The notes under the pieces: model-generated
The model's input: the letters and a program-made list of their open reading frames with translations, nothing else
The model's database searches: none
Told to the model about the DNA's origin: nothing
Position numbers and translations under genes: made by a program
Shown: one piece after another, positions 54,602 to 64,000 of the stretch
Numbering within the stretch: position 1 is the first letter of the stretch
Layout: every line of letters begins with the position of its first letter
Origin: Acanthosepion pharaonis
Taxonomy: Eukaryota > Mollusca > Cephalopoda > Sepiida > Sepiidae
NCBI GenBank assembly: GCA_903632075.3
Contig: CAHIKZ030005641.1
Location: 1,702,501-1,766,500, forward strand
Direction: 5' to 3'
DNA: 64,000 nucleotides

Positions 54602-54632
<31 letters not shown>
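54507..54632. repeat. Compound (TA)/(TG) microsatellites
   Basis: Short TA and TG runs, then (TA)n at 54600-54632. Confidence 0.93.
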
Positions 54633-55011
54633 AGTATAGGATTGCTGTATACGGAATAAATTTCAATAAATAAAAAATACTATTCTTAAAATAGTGCTCA
54701 ATATGTGTTTTCTTTTTTATATATTAATTCGTTTTTTTTTTTAATTTTAAGCGTTGCATTTTACCAGGACATTTGAATTTCGTGCTTTTTATGTGTGTGT
54801 ATGCGTATATATTTATTTATTCTATTCATTTCTATACATTTTATTGTGTTTTTTCTTTCCGTTGTTCATTGACGAATATTTGTTTTTCTATCTACCCCTC
54901 TTAAACTGAACCCTATTTTTATATATATATATCTTTCTCCATGTAAATAATATTTTAATAGTCTTTTTGAATTCGTTTTCTAACACTTTCAAATTTTAAT
55001 ATTTGTAGGTA

Positions 55012-55512
55012 TGTATAGGTGCGTGTCTTTATTGTATATGTGTATGATCGCTTATATATGCCTTTCATTGTACGTATATGTGTGCCTTTATTATTGTATA
55101 TGTGTATGATCGCTTATATATGCCTTTCATCGTATGTATATGTGTGCCTTTATTATTGTATATGTGTATGATCGCTTATATATGCCTTTCATTGTATGTA
55201 TATGTGTGCCTTTATTATTGTATATGTGTATGATCGCTTATATATGCCTTTCATTGTATGTATATGTGTGCCTTTATTATTGTATATGTGTATGATCGCT
55301 TATATATGCCTTTCATTGTACGTATGTGTGCCTTTATTATTGTATATGTGTATGATCGCTTATATATGCCTTTCATTGTACGTATATGTGTGCCTTTATT
55401 ATTGCATATGTGTATGATCGCTTATATATGCCTTTCATTGTATGTATATGTGTGCCTTTATTATTGTATATGTGTATGATCGCTTATATATGCCTTTCAT
55501 TGTATGTATATG
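55012..55512. repeat. 62-bp minisatellite, about 8 copies
   Basis: The unit begins TATGTGTGCCTTTATTATTG, continues TATATGTGTATGATCGCTTA and ends TATATGCCTTTCATTGTATG plus TA. Copies are nearly identical; one lacks TA. The open frames across it are products of the repeat. Confidence 0.95.
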
Positions 55513-55519
55513 TTGTCTG

Positions 55520-56530
55520 TTTTTTAGGGTTTTTTCTCTGTTTTAGGATCGTAGACACATCTATTTCATGTTTTGTTCGTGTTTTTGCGTGTTTATATAA
55601 CTAAATATGTCTACGTGTTTGTGTATTATAATCTGAACATGTATGTATTGTCTTTTGCAAGATTTCATCCTCCCCTGCCCATATCAGCGCTTCAAATGAA
55701 TCTAAGGTGCATTAACGTTTATTCTGAGTTTTGGCCTTTCAATTAAAACAAAATAAATAATAAAATATATGTAGTTTCTTCTTTAAATAATTTTATTTTT
55801 TAAACTTAATACAGATTAAATTAAAAAATGTTAATTTTTATTTTCAATTTTATAGTAAAATTTAATATTAATTAGTTAGAATGATTTCTATTTTAGTCTA
55901 ACCTTAACATTAAGGCATTAATTATTATAACCAAAGCTCGTTGTCAGGTTTTTTTGAATTCTCATATACTTCTATTTTGATTGGGCATTGCAGCTTATGT
56001 AACAGCGTTTCTCCTAACAAGGGGTGTTTGGTCGATTTGAAACTTTTAAAACACTTTATTCTACATACAGTATTTTTTTCTATTAATTGTATGTACATTT
56101 TGTGTGGTGTCATGTGAAGAGGCAAGAAATTTTGTTCACCGAATGAATATTGAATTGCAGAAGTGATACCTGCTGACGTGCGTGAGAGGAGACATTGGAG
56201 AGGTCAAAGTTCACTCTTGGAGTGATTTGTACTGTCACCTGAGGCGTTGATCTTCGATTACAGAAGCTAGTGACCAAGAATGAACAAAGGATTGTCAGGT
56301 ATTCATTTTTATGTTTAAAAGAATGTTTGTGAAGCGTGAAAAAACTGGTCAGAGTTGTTTATGTTTTTCAGAAATGGTATATGTGCATGCCAGAGGGATC
56401 ACTTGACCGAGACCCAAGGAAGAAAAAAGTAATGAGCACGCCTTGCAGAGACGAAAGAGCAGAGTGTATTGTAAAGTGATATAATTGAAATAAAATTCAC
56501 AAATTAATCTTTTTAATGATTAGGTAAGGT
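55520..56530. other. Intergenic stretch
   Basis: No recognisable exon. An AATAAA at about 56489 on the plus strand follows a moderately GC-balanced stretch (56160-56480) that could be transcribed, but nothing proves it. Confidence 0.3.
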
Positions 56531-56536
56531 GTGTTA

Positions 56537-56561
56537 AATAATAGTCTAACAGACTATTATT
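56537..56561. repeat. Short perfect hairpin
   Basis: AATAATAGTCT, AAC loop, AGACTATTATT; 11-bp arms. Confidence 0.85.
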
Positions 56562-56959
56562 ATCAGGGGAAGTGTATCTCGGCTTTGACTTCCGGAGGTT
56601 GACATTCGGGGTCAGACGTAAGCCATTACAAAGTCGATTTTGATTGTCTGAGCTAGCGTGGGAGAGATAGATAGGAGAAATATTTCTGAGAGTTGCTTCT
56701 TACCCATCAAGCGATATAAACGTGTTCTCTTTCGTGTCCGAAACGGCTCCCCAGTGAGTGGGGATGACCCCCACTGGATAGTTAGATAATGTATAATCCG
56801 GCCATTTAGTATATCTCCCTCATGCACGCACTCAAAGACTACTGCTAACCTTATAAGTGTTTTACGCTAATATATTTTCTCTCTTATGATTTATGTTTTT
56901 CGTTATATAAAAATCCATTAAAAATATCTTCATGCGTTGAAATTTATTCCTGAAAATGG

Positions 56960-57105
56960 TAGAAGAAATGAATAAGAAATGTTTATAAATTTAACGTTTC
57001 ACTTTTATTTAAACTTCATCAGAAATTATTGTAAACTATTCTAATGAAGCATAAATAACAGTGAAACATGTTAAATTTATAAACGTTTTATATTTGTTCC
57101 TTATT
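56960..57105. mobile_element. Snapback (palindromic) repeat element
   Basis: The left arm has AAATGTTTATAAATTTAACG, TTTCACTTTTATTTAAACTT and CATCAGAA. The right arm, in reverse complement, reads AACGTTTATAAATTTAACAT, GTTTCACTGTTATTTATGCT and TCATTAGAA. A small foldback MITE; single arms occur at 21385, 33165 and 45575. Confidence 0.75.
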
Positions 57106-57109
57106 GTAT

Positions 57110-57940
57110 CATTCAGTCAAACTGAATTCATATTTGATTCCAGTTAATTCCTGAAAATGTTAAATTCAGTTCCTTCAGTGGTTTTCAACCTCAACCTCGT
57201 TCCATCACAAACGTGTAGAAACATGTACACCAGTGCTACTCAAAGTGTGGTACGCGTACCCGTGCCGGTACGTGAGCCATCGTCTACCTGTACGCGGAGA
57301 GTTCACAGGAAACAAAGAAACAGTAGATACATTTCACGCAACGGGAGACTGACAGGATATCTGATTCGTTTTTTTTTTATATTTACATTTTAATTGTGGT
57401 TACATTTTTCAATTACTCATTCATATTAAAAGTCATTATTATGCAGCTATATAATTAAGAGTAAAACAGTGAATTTAAAGATGTATGACAAGACCAACAT
57501 GATGATGTAATGTGTAACTGAGCGGGAACCACACCTAGAAGTACCAAGAGGCTGTTTTCATGGACATATATTTCTACAAAATCAATATAAAATTTTAAAA
57601 AATAATGCAACTTTTATTATATTCATAATATTTTTCTAGTATAAATGAATGATACTATGAATATTCAAATATTTCTCAGGTCATTATTATATAATTATAT
57701 AGCACAAATATGGTACCTGTCCCTGGCATACTGGGAAGACTTATTACGTCACTAATGACTGAACTTATAATGTCCTCAGGTTTAGTACAGATAGTCTCAA
57801 AATGATTCTGAAATAAGACTTATCTAAAAAAAAAAAAAAAAAAAAAAAACATTAATGGGGCAACATTCCCGCTAGTTTGGAAAGCTTCGAACGCCAATCC
57901 ATCGAACATTGTAAAAAAAAAACTTCCAGTACGCCACATC
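57110..57940. other. Intergenic stretch with hAT-like end motif
   Basis: CAGTGCTACTCAAAGTGTGG (57230) and CAGTGGTTTTCAACCTCAAC (57175) resemble hAT transposon termini. No partner end found. An A-run lies at 57826-57850. Confidence 0.35.
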
Positions 57941-57949
57941 AGAGAAATA

Positions 57950-59720
57950 ATCCTCTACATTACATATTAAAGATAGTAAGGATTATTTGCAAATTAAGAA
58001 TAGTAAAGATCATTTTCTTGCTAACGCACGACATAGCACCCGGGCGGCACTTTTACGCGTATTCTCATTTTTCCCATGCTGCAAGTGAGTGTTAATTTTA
58101 ATATTATCAAATTGAATGCAGTCAACTCGATGTTTCTTTTTTTGTTTCATTTCCAATACGTAGATGACGTCTAGGTTACGAGTGTGGCAATAAAGGCTGA
58201 TTAATTATTGCAAACACAAATACAGAGTGAGGGAAAGCTTTGGTCGAGCACAAACAGGCAAGACAAGAAAACTGTAATCTTGTTATTTACTAAATGTAGC
58301 TTAGCTCTAGCACAAGGCCACAAGTAAGTATGGATATTTACGTGAAAAATTCCATCCCTATGTCCATCACCACTACATACGGGCGAAGTATTTATTAACT
58401 TAACTAATTAGGTGTGCGGATGGGGCATTTCTTGATGTTTTGCTTTTGAGCCTGTTTTTGGTGACGCTGTGGTCCGGCTCAGAAACACTGGAAATGGAAT
58501 GTACTGGATAAAGGAAATGAGAAGGAAAACTCTTACTTTGTATTACCAATCGAACGGAATTCGAAATCCGTGATAATATGAAAAGATACCTTTATGAACT
58601 CAGTGATCTAAATATAAGAAAGGTTACCGACCGGTAAAAATCCATGTAGCAAGGCAAGTTAGTGCTAGTTTTATTGTCATCAAACTGAACGTAACCAACT
58701 CGATGTTTCTTTTGTTCCATTTCCAAATACGTAGATGACGTCGAGGTTACGAGTGTGGCAATAAAGGCTGATTCGTTATTGCAAAACATAAACACAATGT
58801 GAGGGAAAAATTTGGTCGAGCACAAACAGGCAAGACAAGAAAACTCTCACCAACTTGTCTGGCGCCAAGGCCTTTTTGTGTTACATTGTTTTTGACCTTC
58901 CTCGTGGCAAATGGAGATAATCCTAGTCATGTTTTATTTTAAACTCCTTCGTATACAAATCTAATCTTACCATTTACTAAACGTAGCTTAGCTCTAGCAC
59001 AAGACCACAAGTAGGTATGGATATTTACGTAAACAAAATTGCAAAACTATGTCCATCACCACTACATACGGGCGAAGTATTTATTAACTAATTAGATGTC
59101 TGGCTCAGGTATACTACAAATCGAATGTACTGGATAAAAGAAATGAGAAAGAAAACTCTTACTTTATATCATTTTCCACCAACAAAAAGGAAATCGAAAC
59201 CTTTGAAACTTTGAAAAGATACCTTTGTTGAACCCGGTGATTTCAATATAAGCAAGGTTACCGGTCGGGGAAAATCACTATTCATTCAGATCTTGTCAGT
59301 AGATAGTCACACAAAGAGAATAACATATCAATTAACATTTTATAATGAATATTTTACATACCCTGCGTCTTTGTTCACAAAACACTGGTCTTCTTGGAAA
59401 GGATTATTTGCATATTACAGATAGTAACGATTATTTGCATATTACAGATAGTAACGATTATTTGCATATTATTGATAGTAACGATTATTTGCAAGTTAAG
59501 GAGAGTAAGTAGTTTTTGCATATTAAGGAGAGCAAGGATTATTTGCATGTGAGCGAACAACTTCCCTGAACCGTACACTTTTACGCGTTTTCATATTTTT
59601 ACATCTAGCAAGTCAGTACTAGTTTTCATATCATCAAATTGAATGCACCCAACTCCATATTTCCTTTGTGGTAATCCATATTTTCCATTTCTACAAAATG
59701 TTCCATTGTCAAAAAATAAA
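57950..59720. repeat. Repeated block, two to three units
   Basis: The junction block recurs at 58086-58135, 58654-58710 and 59608-59660 (ATCAAATTGAATGCA / ATCAAACTGAACGTA then CCAACTC). TACGTAGATGACGTCTAGGT is followed by TACGAGTGTGGCAATAAAGG at 58160 and 58730. TAGCTTAGCTCTAGCACAAG is at 58299 and 58984. GAATGTACTGGATAAAGGAA is at 58497 and 59120. Unit spacing is unequal (about 570 and 950), so the units have rearranged. Confidence 0.8.
59398..59550. repeat. 29-bp tandem repeat, about 5 copies
   Basis: Unit GATTATTTGCATATTACAGA plus TAGTAAC, with diverged later copies; one unit also at 57965-58000. Confidence 0.88.
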
Positions 59721-59774
59721 ATTATAGTTATGACAAATAAAAGATTAAAAAATAATTTCAGAGCGTGCATTTTG

Positions 59775-59900
59775 TCATCTATACAAATAAAATAGTGTCT
59801 ACCTGCCTGTTTGTCCGCTATAGACTCAGAAGCTACTGGATAGATTTCAACCAATGTTGGCATGAAGTTAGGCAATGGACAAGGAAATGTTATAGGCTAT
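59775..59900 (+). repeat. Conserved transposon-like motif
   Basis: CTGCCTGTTTGTCCGCTATA, GACTCAGAAGCTACTGGATA and GATTTCAACCAATGTTGGCA resemble a block common in invertebrate non-coding transposable elements. The class is uncertain. Confidence 0.35.
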
Positions 59901-60555
59901 GTAAATATATATAGCTAGGTCATCACTGAAGGTCAACAAAAGTCAAAATTTAGATCAAAGAAGCCATTTCTCATTATTCCTACGTAAAAATATAGTGGTA
60001 AGAGAGGTAAATCAACTTTCGTAGTAAATTACTGCGTTAGTCGTTTTGATAGTATACTTGGTCTGTGCTTTTATTTAAACAAAATTAGTTTCCAATCCAA
60101 TACCGGATACCTTTGATACTTGTCATTATCGACAAGTATGCTTTTGAAAACAATAAGGAATAAAAATAATTTCTAGTATGTTCTCTGTGATTACTAATAA
60201 CATTAAGGTTTTTGGCAAATAAAGAACAGAAACAGAATTTTATAATGAGGTTTTATGCAATTGTTAATATTGAAAATTTAGTGTGGGTACCGTAGTGAGT
60301 CGTGAAGGGAAATGTCACATAAACGACGACGAAGAAGAATGTTTTGGACAAATTAGGAAGAAAAATATTTTCTAATTATTTAGTGCACTTTATAACCTTG
60401 TTGCTACTTAAGTTCTTTTTGATAAATTGTGAATAAAAGAAATTCAATTTGGGACTTTCTTTATAATGAAGATGATGTTTGTCAATATAAGAAATGTAAA
60501 TAATTTCTAGATTTTACGAAAAGAAAAATAGTTTCTTTTTCTATCAAATTCGCAG
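59900..60555. other. Intergenic stretch, nothing recognised
   Basis: AT-rich, no exon or repeat supported. Confidence 0.35.
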
Positions 60556-60559
60556 CTGA

Positions 60560-61385
60560 TCTAAAAAAAAAAAATGACCTGCAATCTGTTGTTAACTGAA
60601 ACAAGAAATGTTTTTTGTTAATGCCTACGAAATGTTCTCTTTTAATCTTTTTTTTTCCTTCCACAGCCATGCAGCTGATGCTAACTTCCAGATCTACTCA
60701 ATGCACATTCTCGGCCTAATTTTCCCCACTGATATAAATTTGAATGGTTATATTGAATTAATTACTGTCTGCTGCTAGGTAATTTTATTCACTATATCAT
60801 GCTAGACAACTGCTTTCACTATAATCTATCTTGCACCTTTATAAGTTGACCCTTTGTTCGTGAATTAAATATTGTTTTCACATCTGTTCTGGTGCTTCGA
60901 GTATGTATCTAGAAATTCTTGACAAAATCCAAAGAAGAATTTGCAATGTTATCCGCCCTGACCTGGTATTTTGATCTCAATCATTTTCCCACCGCTGTAA
61001 TGTAGCTTCCCTGTGATTCTTCTATAAATATTTTGGTGTAATTCTTCCGATGAGCTTTCCTCTTTGGTTGCTCGACTTCAGGAATGTAAACGCAATATGA
61101 CTGGCAGCTAGATTTTATCATTTTACTTCTGGAATTGCTACATGTAACCGTAAGTTCTATTCTAATAGCTTACACTTCTCACACTTCCAGCTTTTTGCTT
61201 TCCTGTCAAATATAATCTTCAAAAATATAAATGCAATGTCAATCGTAATTTGTTGTCTCCTTGACTCCTGTTTTCTTATTGTCCTCTCTTTAATCAATAA
61301 CATTTTCTTAGTTTCTTTAACTCTCAGTAACCCCTTGCATACTAGTGGCTTTATTGCTTTGATTGGGGGTGAAATGATTTTAAAA
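60560..61385 (+). pseudogene. LINE L1a end, degenerate long copy
   Basis: GACCTGCAATCTGTTGTTAA matches the start of the copy at 22722. ILDKIQRRICNVIRPDL-like codons lie at 60915-60970, FLCDSSINILV-like at 61005, and AAATGCAATGTCAATCGTAA (KCNVNRN) at 61228, followed by the family tail (CATACTAGTGGCTTTATTGC). Many stops. Confidence 0.72.
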
Positions 61386-61436
61386 AAATAATGTGATTTT
61401 TCTTTGCTAATAACGATGATTATTAGTTTTTACAAC

Positions 61437-61610
61437 TGCATGAATTTAAGCGTGCTACTAGATTGGCAATTAGGTCTCTCCGTTTTACTATTGAACTGAT
61501 TAAATGCAACTGTATGTTCTATTCTAACAATTTCTTTTCTTGTACTTCTCACCTGTGTGGAAATTTCTTCCGATTTCCCCACCAACAACAATCTTCAAAA
61601 ATTGTCCTCT
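61437..61610 (+). pseudogene. LINE L1a end, second degenerate copy
   Basis: CTGCATGAATTTAAGCGTGC gives LHEFKRATRLAIRSLRFTIE, then NCMFYSNNFFSCTSHLCGNF. Cut at about 61610 by the next copy. Confidence 0.65.
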
Positions 61611-61611
61611 T

Positions 61612-62030
61612 CAGACATGGCATCTCGACTTCAGTCACTTTCTCATCGTCATGACGTGGCTTCCTTCTGTCTGTTCTACAAATATTTTCACTGCATTTTT
61701 TTATGATCACATTTCCACTTTGGTATCTCGACTGCATAAATTGCTACATTAGCAATTGAGTCACACCGTCTTATTTTTGAACTAGCTAGATGCAACGGTT
61801 TGCCTTATTCTAATAGTTACTTTTCTCGCACTTCTCATCTTCTGATTTTTTGTTTCGATGTCATATACAATGGTTCAAAACTTTAAATCAATGTCAATCG
61901 CCATTTTTTGTCTGCCTGAATTTTGTTCTTTTATTGTCATTTCTTCTCGCTAAAGATTTTCACACTATTTTATTCCCAGTAGCCCCTTGCATCCTAGTGG
62001 CTTTATTACCTTCGTTTATGTCATTTCTTG
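61612..62030 (+). pseudogene. LINE L1a end, third degenerate copy
   Basis: Restarts with LASRLQSLSHRHDVASFCLF-type codons (61620-61680), then a LVSRLHKLLH block, SHSHRLIFELARCNGLPYSN-like codons, and AATGTCAATCGCCATTTTTT at 61889, then the family tail (TTGCATCCTAGTGGCTTTAT). Confidence 0.68.
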
Positions 62031-62159
62031 TAATGAAGATTATTCTTTTTAGGTTTTTATCATTGTCATTAATGAAGGTTATGTTTCTAACAATGAACGC
62101 ATATATTTTCTCATTTCATATGAGGATTTTTATCATAAGAAAAATAAGGAATAAAAATG

Positions 62160-62560
62160 ATTTTTTTAAGTTTCATAAGGTTTTTTCCTTGTTAATGATT
62201 CGTATTTTTTATATATAAGGAGTATTTTTTCTATTTTCATGATAGATTTTTTTTTGCCATCGGTGATAGTGTAGATTATATTTTTGATAAGGTATTTTTT
62301 TGTTTTCATGATACATTTTTGTAGATTATATTTTTTGATAAAGATTTTTCTGTTTTCATGATAGATTTTTGCCAGTGTAGATTATATTTTTGATAAATAA
62401 AGTATTTTTTGTTTTCATAAATTTTTTGTCAATGATAATTGTGTAAATTATGTTTTTTGATAAATATGGAATTTTCTTCTGTTTTCATGATAGATTTTTG
62501 TCAAGGGTAGTAGATTTTTTTTATAGATAAGGTAACAAGTTTTATTTACATCGTATCTCT
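62160..62560. repeat. Degenerate T-rich minisatellite (~60-70 bp unit)
   Basis: GTTTTCATGATAGATTTTTG with GTAGATTATATTTTTGATAA recurs five to six times with drift. Confidence 0.8.
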
Positions 62561-62569
62561 TAGCATCGT

Positions 62570-62935
62570 TAATAATGAATTTATTATCATTTAAATTTTG
62601 TCTTTTTTTATTGAGGATAATGAATATTAGGATTTTTGAAAATAAAAATAAAAATGCTTAAAAATAAAAATGAAAATGTTGCTTCTATATTTGTAATGGC
62701 TTTTTTATTATTGGTAATTATCATGTTTTTGGACATGAAAATTTAAATATTGTTTGGTAATGTTGTTATTAATAATGAGGATTATATTTATGACAAATTT
62801 GAATTCCGACATTTGAACAGATTTTTATCTGCCTTTCCGACATGTCACATTACTTTCCAAATATCTTTATGAGAGAGGAGAGAAGAAAATTTAAATATAA
62901 ACGTTGTAAATTTATTTGATCATTTTATTATCTAT
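62570..62935. other. AT-rich stretch, nothing recognised
   Basis: No exon or complete repeat seen. Confidence 0.35.
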
Positions 62936-62939
62936 TGAC

Positions 62940-63030
62940 AACGTATATGGCATTTACTCCAACTTAACATTGGGTGTACCAGTTCTCCTTTGGTCATAGA
63001 AGTTAAACAGGTCAATACTTAGATTATCCA
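62940..63030 (+). repeat. Diverged 5S-derived fragment
   Basis: GGTGTACCAGTTCTCCTTTG, GTCATAGAAGTTAAACAGGT and CAATACTTAGAT follow the middle of 5S rRNA with a deletion. Confidence 0.5.
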
Positions 63031-63109
63031 AGATGCTTCTACAAAAATCTTTTGCCTTTAATATATGTGTATTGTGGACTAAATGTGTTATTCTTGCCTG
63101 TTTTTCTTT

Positions 63110-63490
63110 TTTAATCATTTCACTCCAAGCAAAGAAATAAAGCCACTAGCAGACTAAGGGTTACTTAGTGTGAGAGAATATGAGAAAAAGAAAATATTAT
63201 TAAAGAGAGAGAACAATAAAAGAACAGGAATTAAAAAGACGGAATATAACATTGCACTTACATTTTTAAAGATCAAACTTGAAATGCAAGAAGCCGGAAG
63301 AGAGTTCCACATGCGAGAAGTGCGATAGAAAAAACTGTTAGCATATAACTTACAGTTACATCTAGCCATTTCAACTCTAAAAAGACGAGACCTTGCCATC
63401 AATCTAGTAGCATGTTTAAATTCATAAAGTCTAGGTGCCAAAGAGGAAAATTCATCTGTGGTGTTATTTGAAAATTCAAATCCAATCGAG
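63110..63490 (-). pseudogene. LINE L1a end
   Basis: The minus frame from about 63500 gives FSSLAPRLYEFKHATRLMAR, SRLFRVEMARCNCKLYANSF and TSRMWNSLPASC. FKNVSAMLYSVFLIP replaces the usual FKCNVNRHLL end through mutation. The 3' tail with CACTAGCAGACTAAGGGTTA lies at 63145. It abuts a Tc1 fragment at its 5' end. Confidence 0.78.
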
Positions 63491-63499
63491 AGCTCCAAC

Positions 63500-63605
63500 A
63501 AACATCCCGAATCTGAAGAACCTATGCGAAGAAGAATGGAACAAAATACCAACTAAAATTTGCAAATTATTAATTGAGAACTACAAGAAGAATATAAGTC
63601 CGGTT
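63500..63605 (+). pseudogene. Tc1-like transposase C-terminal fragment
   Basis: The plus frame reads IPNLKNLCEEEWNKIPTKIC then KLLIENYKKN. The E-E-W-x-x-IP-x-x-x-C-x-x-L-I/V motif is the standard C-terminus of Tc1 transposases. The rest of the gene is missing, probably removed or displaced by the neighbouring LINE. Confidence 0.75.
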
Positions 63606-64000
63606 TGCACTAGCTTCAAAAAAGTAGAAATGTGCCCCGATTTACACAAAAGCCCAAACGATTGACATAGGTCCGGTTTATACTAGTCAGAAATGTAGAC
63701 ATAGTTCAGATTTATAGACTGTCGACAAATATGCACCCAGAACATTGTCTTTTTTTTATAGGTGTCATACTCCTCTGTCCAGTATGCAATCAGGGGTTTC
63801 TCTAAGTCTCACCAAGTGGGAACTCAAAAACTTTGTGGTTATATCTTTTTTTAGCCTTGGTTTGTATATAACTGGGACATGATCACTCTCGCTGTCAGTA
63901 TTTTGTATGTGTTGGGATCCCAAAAATGGATCAAACTACACAGTAGTAATGGTGAAATAGCCGTTTCCATACAAGAAACACCCAAACATTAACCGAATAG
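63606..64000. other. Right end of window
   Basis: A ~60-bp motif (AGTCCGGTTTGCACTAG / GGTCCGGTTTATACTAG) recurs near 63597 and 63671. Nothing else recognised. Confidence 0.4.

Noticed and set aside
55196..55604. Repeated MYMCAFIIVYVYDRLYMPF open frames
   Set aside because: Artefact of the 62-bp minisatellite; every frame is open.

Overview
This window looks like non-coding-rich genomic DNA of an animal, most plausibly a coleoid cephalopod (octopus-like). The reasons are AT-rich sequence, very many (TA)n tracts, several tRNA-related and 5S-related SINEs, many 5'-truncated LINE 3' ends, Penelope-like elements with a GIY-YIG domain, and long GT-AG introns. The species call is inference; no host gene here is diagnostic on its own.

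Host genes. Two genes are supported, both on the minus strand. (1) An SLC22-type organic cation transporter runs right to left: a putative 5'UTR exon ending at 24341, coding exon 1 (22009-22151, TM1), exon 2 (10580-10802, glycosylated extracellular loop) and exon 3 (6393-6496, TM2 with the GWLSDR motif). It continues beyond the left edge. Exon phases match at both junctions. Exon 3 and its intron flanks are duplicated in tandem, leaving a phase-compatible shorter exon at 5650-5717. (2) A small secreted peptide of about 63 residues has a signal-peptide exon (46813-46885) and a Cys-rich exon (43359-43477) with a CX3C-X11-CX3C pattern.

Mobile elements fill most of the rest. Left part (1-5100): a broken Tc1/mariner transposase carrying a Ty3/Gypsy element that has lost its RT core and integrase, then a LINE end. 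7-9.3 kb: SINEs, a LINE fragment and a palindromic MITE. 10.9-12.3 kb: a minisatellite-bearing retroposon fused to a Penelope GIY-YIG module. 12.6-16.3 kb: LINE ends, a SINE and a solo LTR with a perfect 5-bp target duplication. 17-21.4 kb: a 5S-derived element, a SINE and a second Penelope copy split by a minisatellite retroposon with a 13-bp target duplication. 22.5-31 kb: nested LINEs, SINEs and two near-identical 5S-derived units. 31-40 kb: mostly AT-rich intergenic sequence with (TA)n blocks and a Tigger/MER2-like transposon. 41-46 kb: LINEs, SINEs, a 650-bp polypyrimidine tract and the small-peptide gene. 48-57 kb: another minisatellite retroposon, LINEs, a near-perfect palindrome, (TA)n arrays and a 62-bp minisatellite. 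57-64 kb: a repeated block, a run of degenerate LINE ends, and a second Tc1-like fragment.

There are no bacterial-type operons, CRISPR arrays or functional RNA genes. The most interesting items are the tandem transporter exon, a retroposon family with internal VNTRs (analogous in design to primate SVA), and the 5S-derived retroposons.
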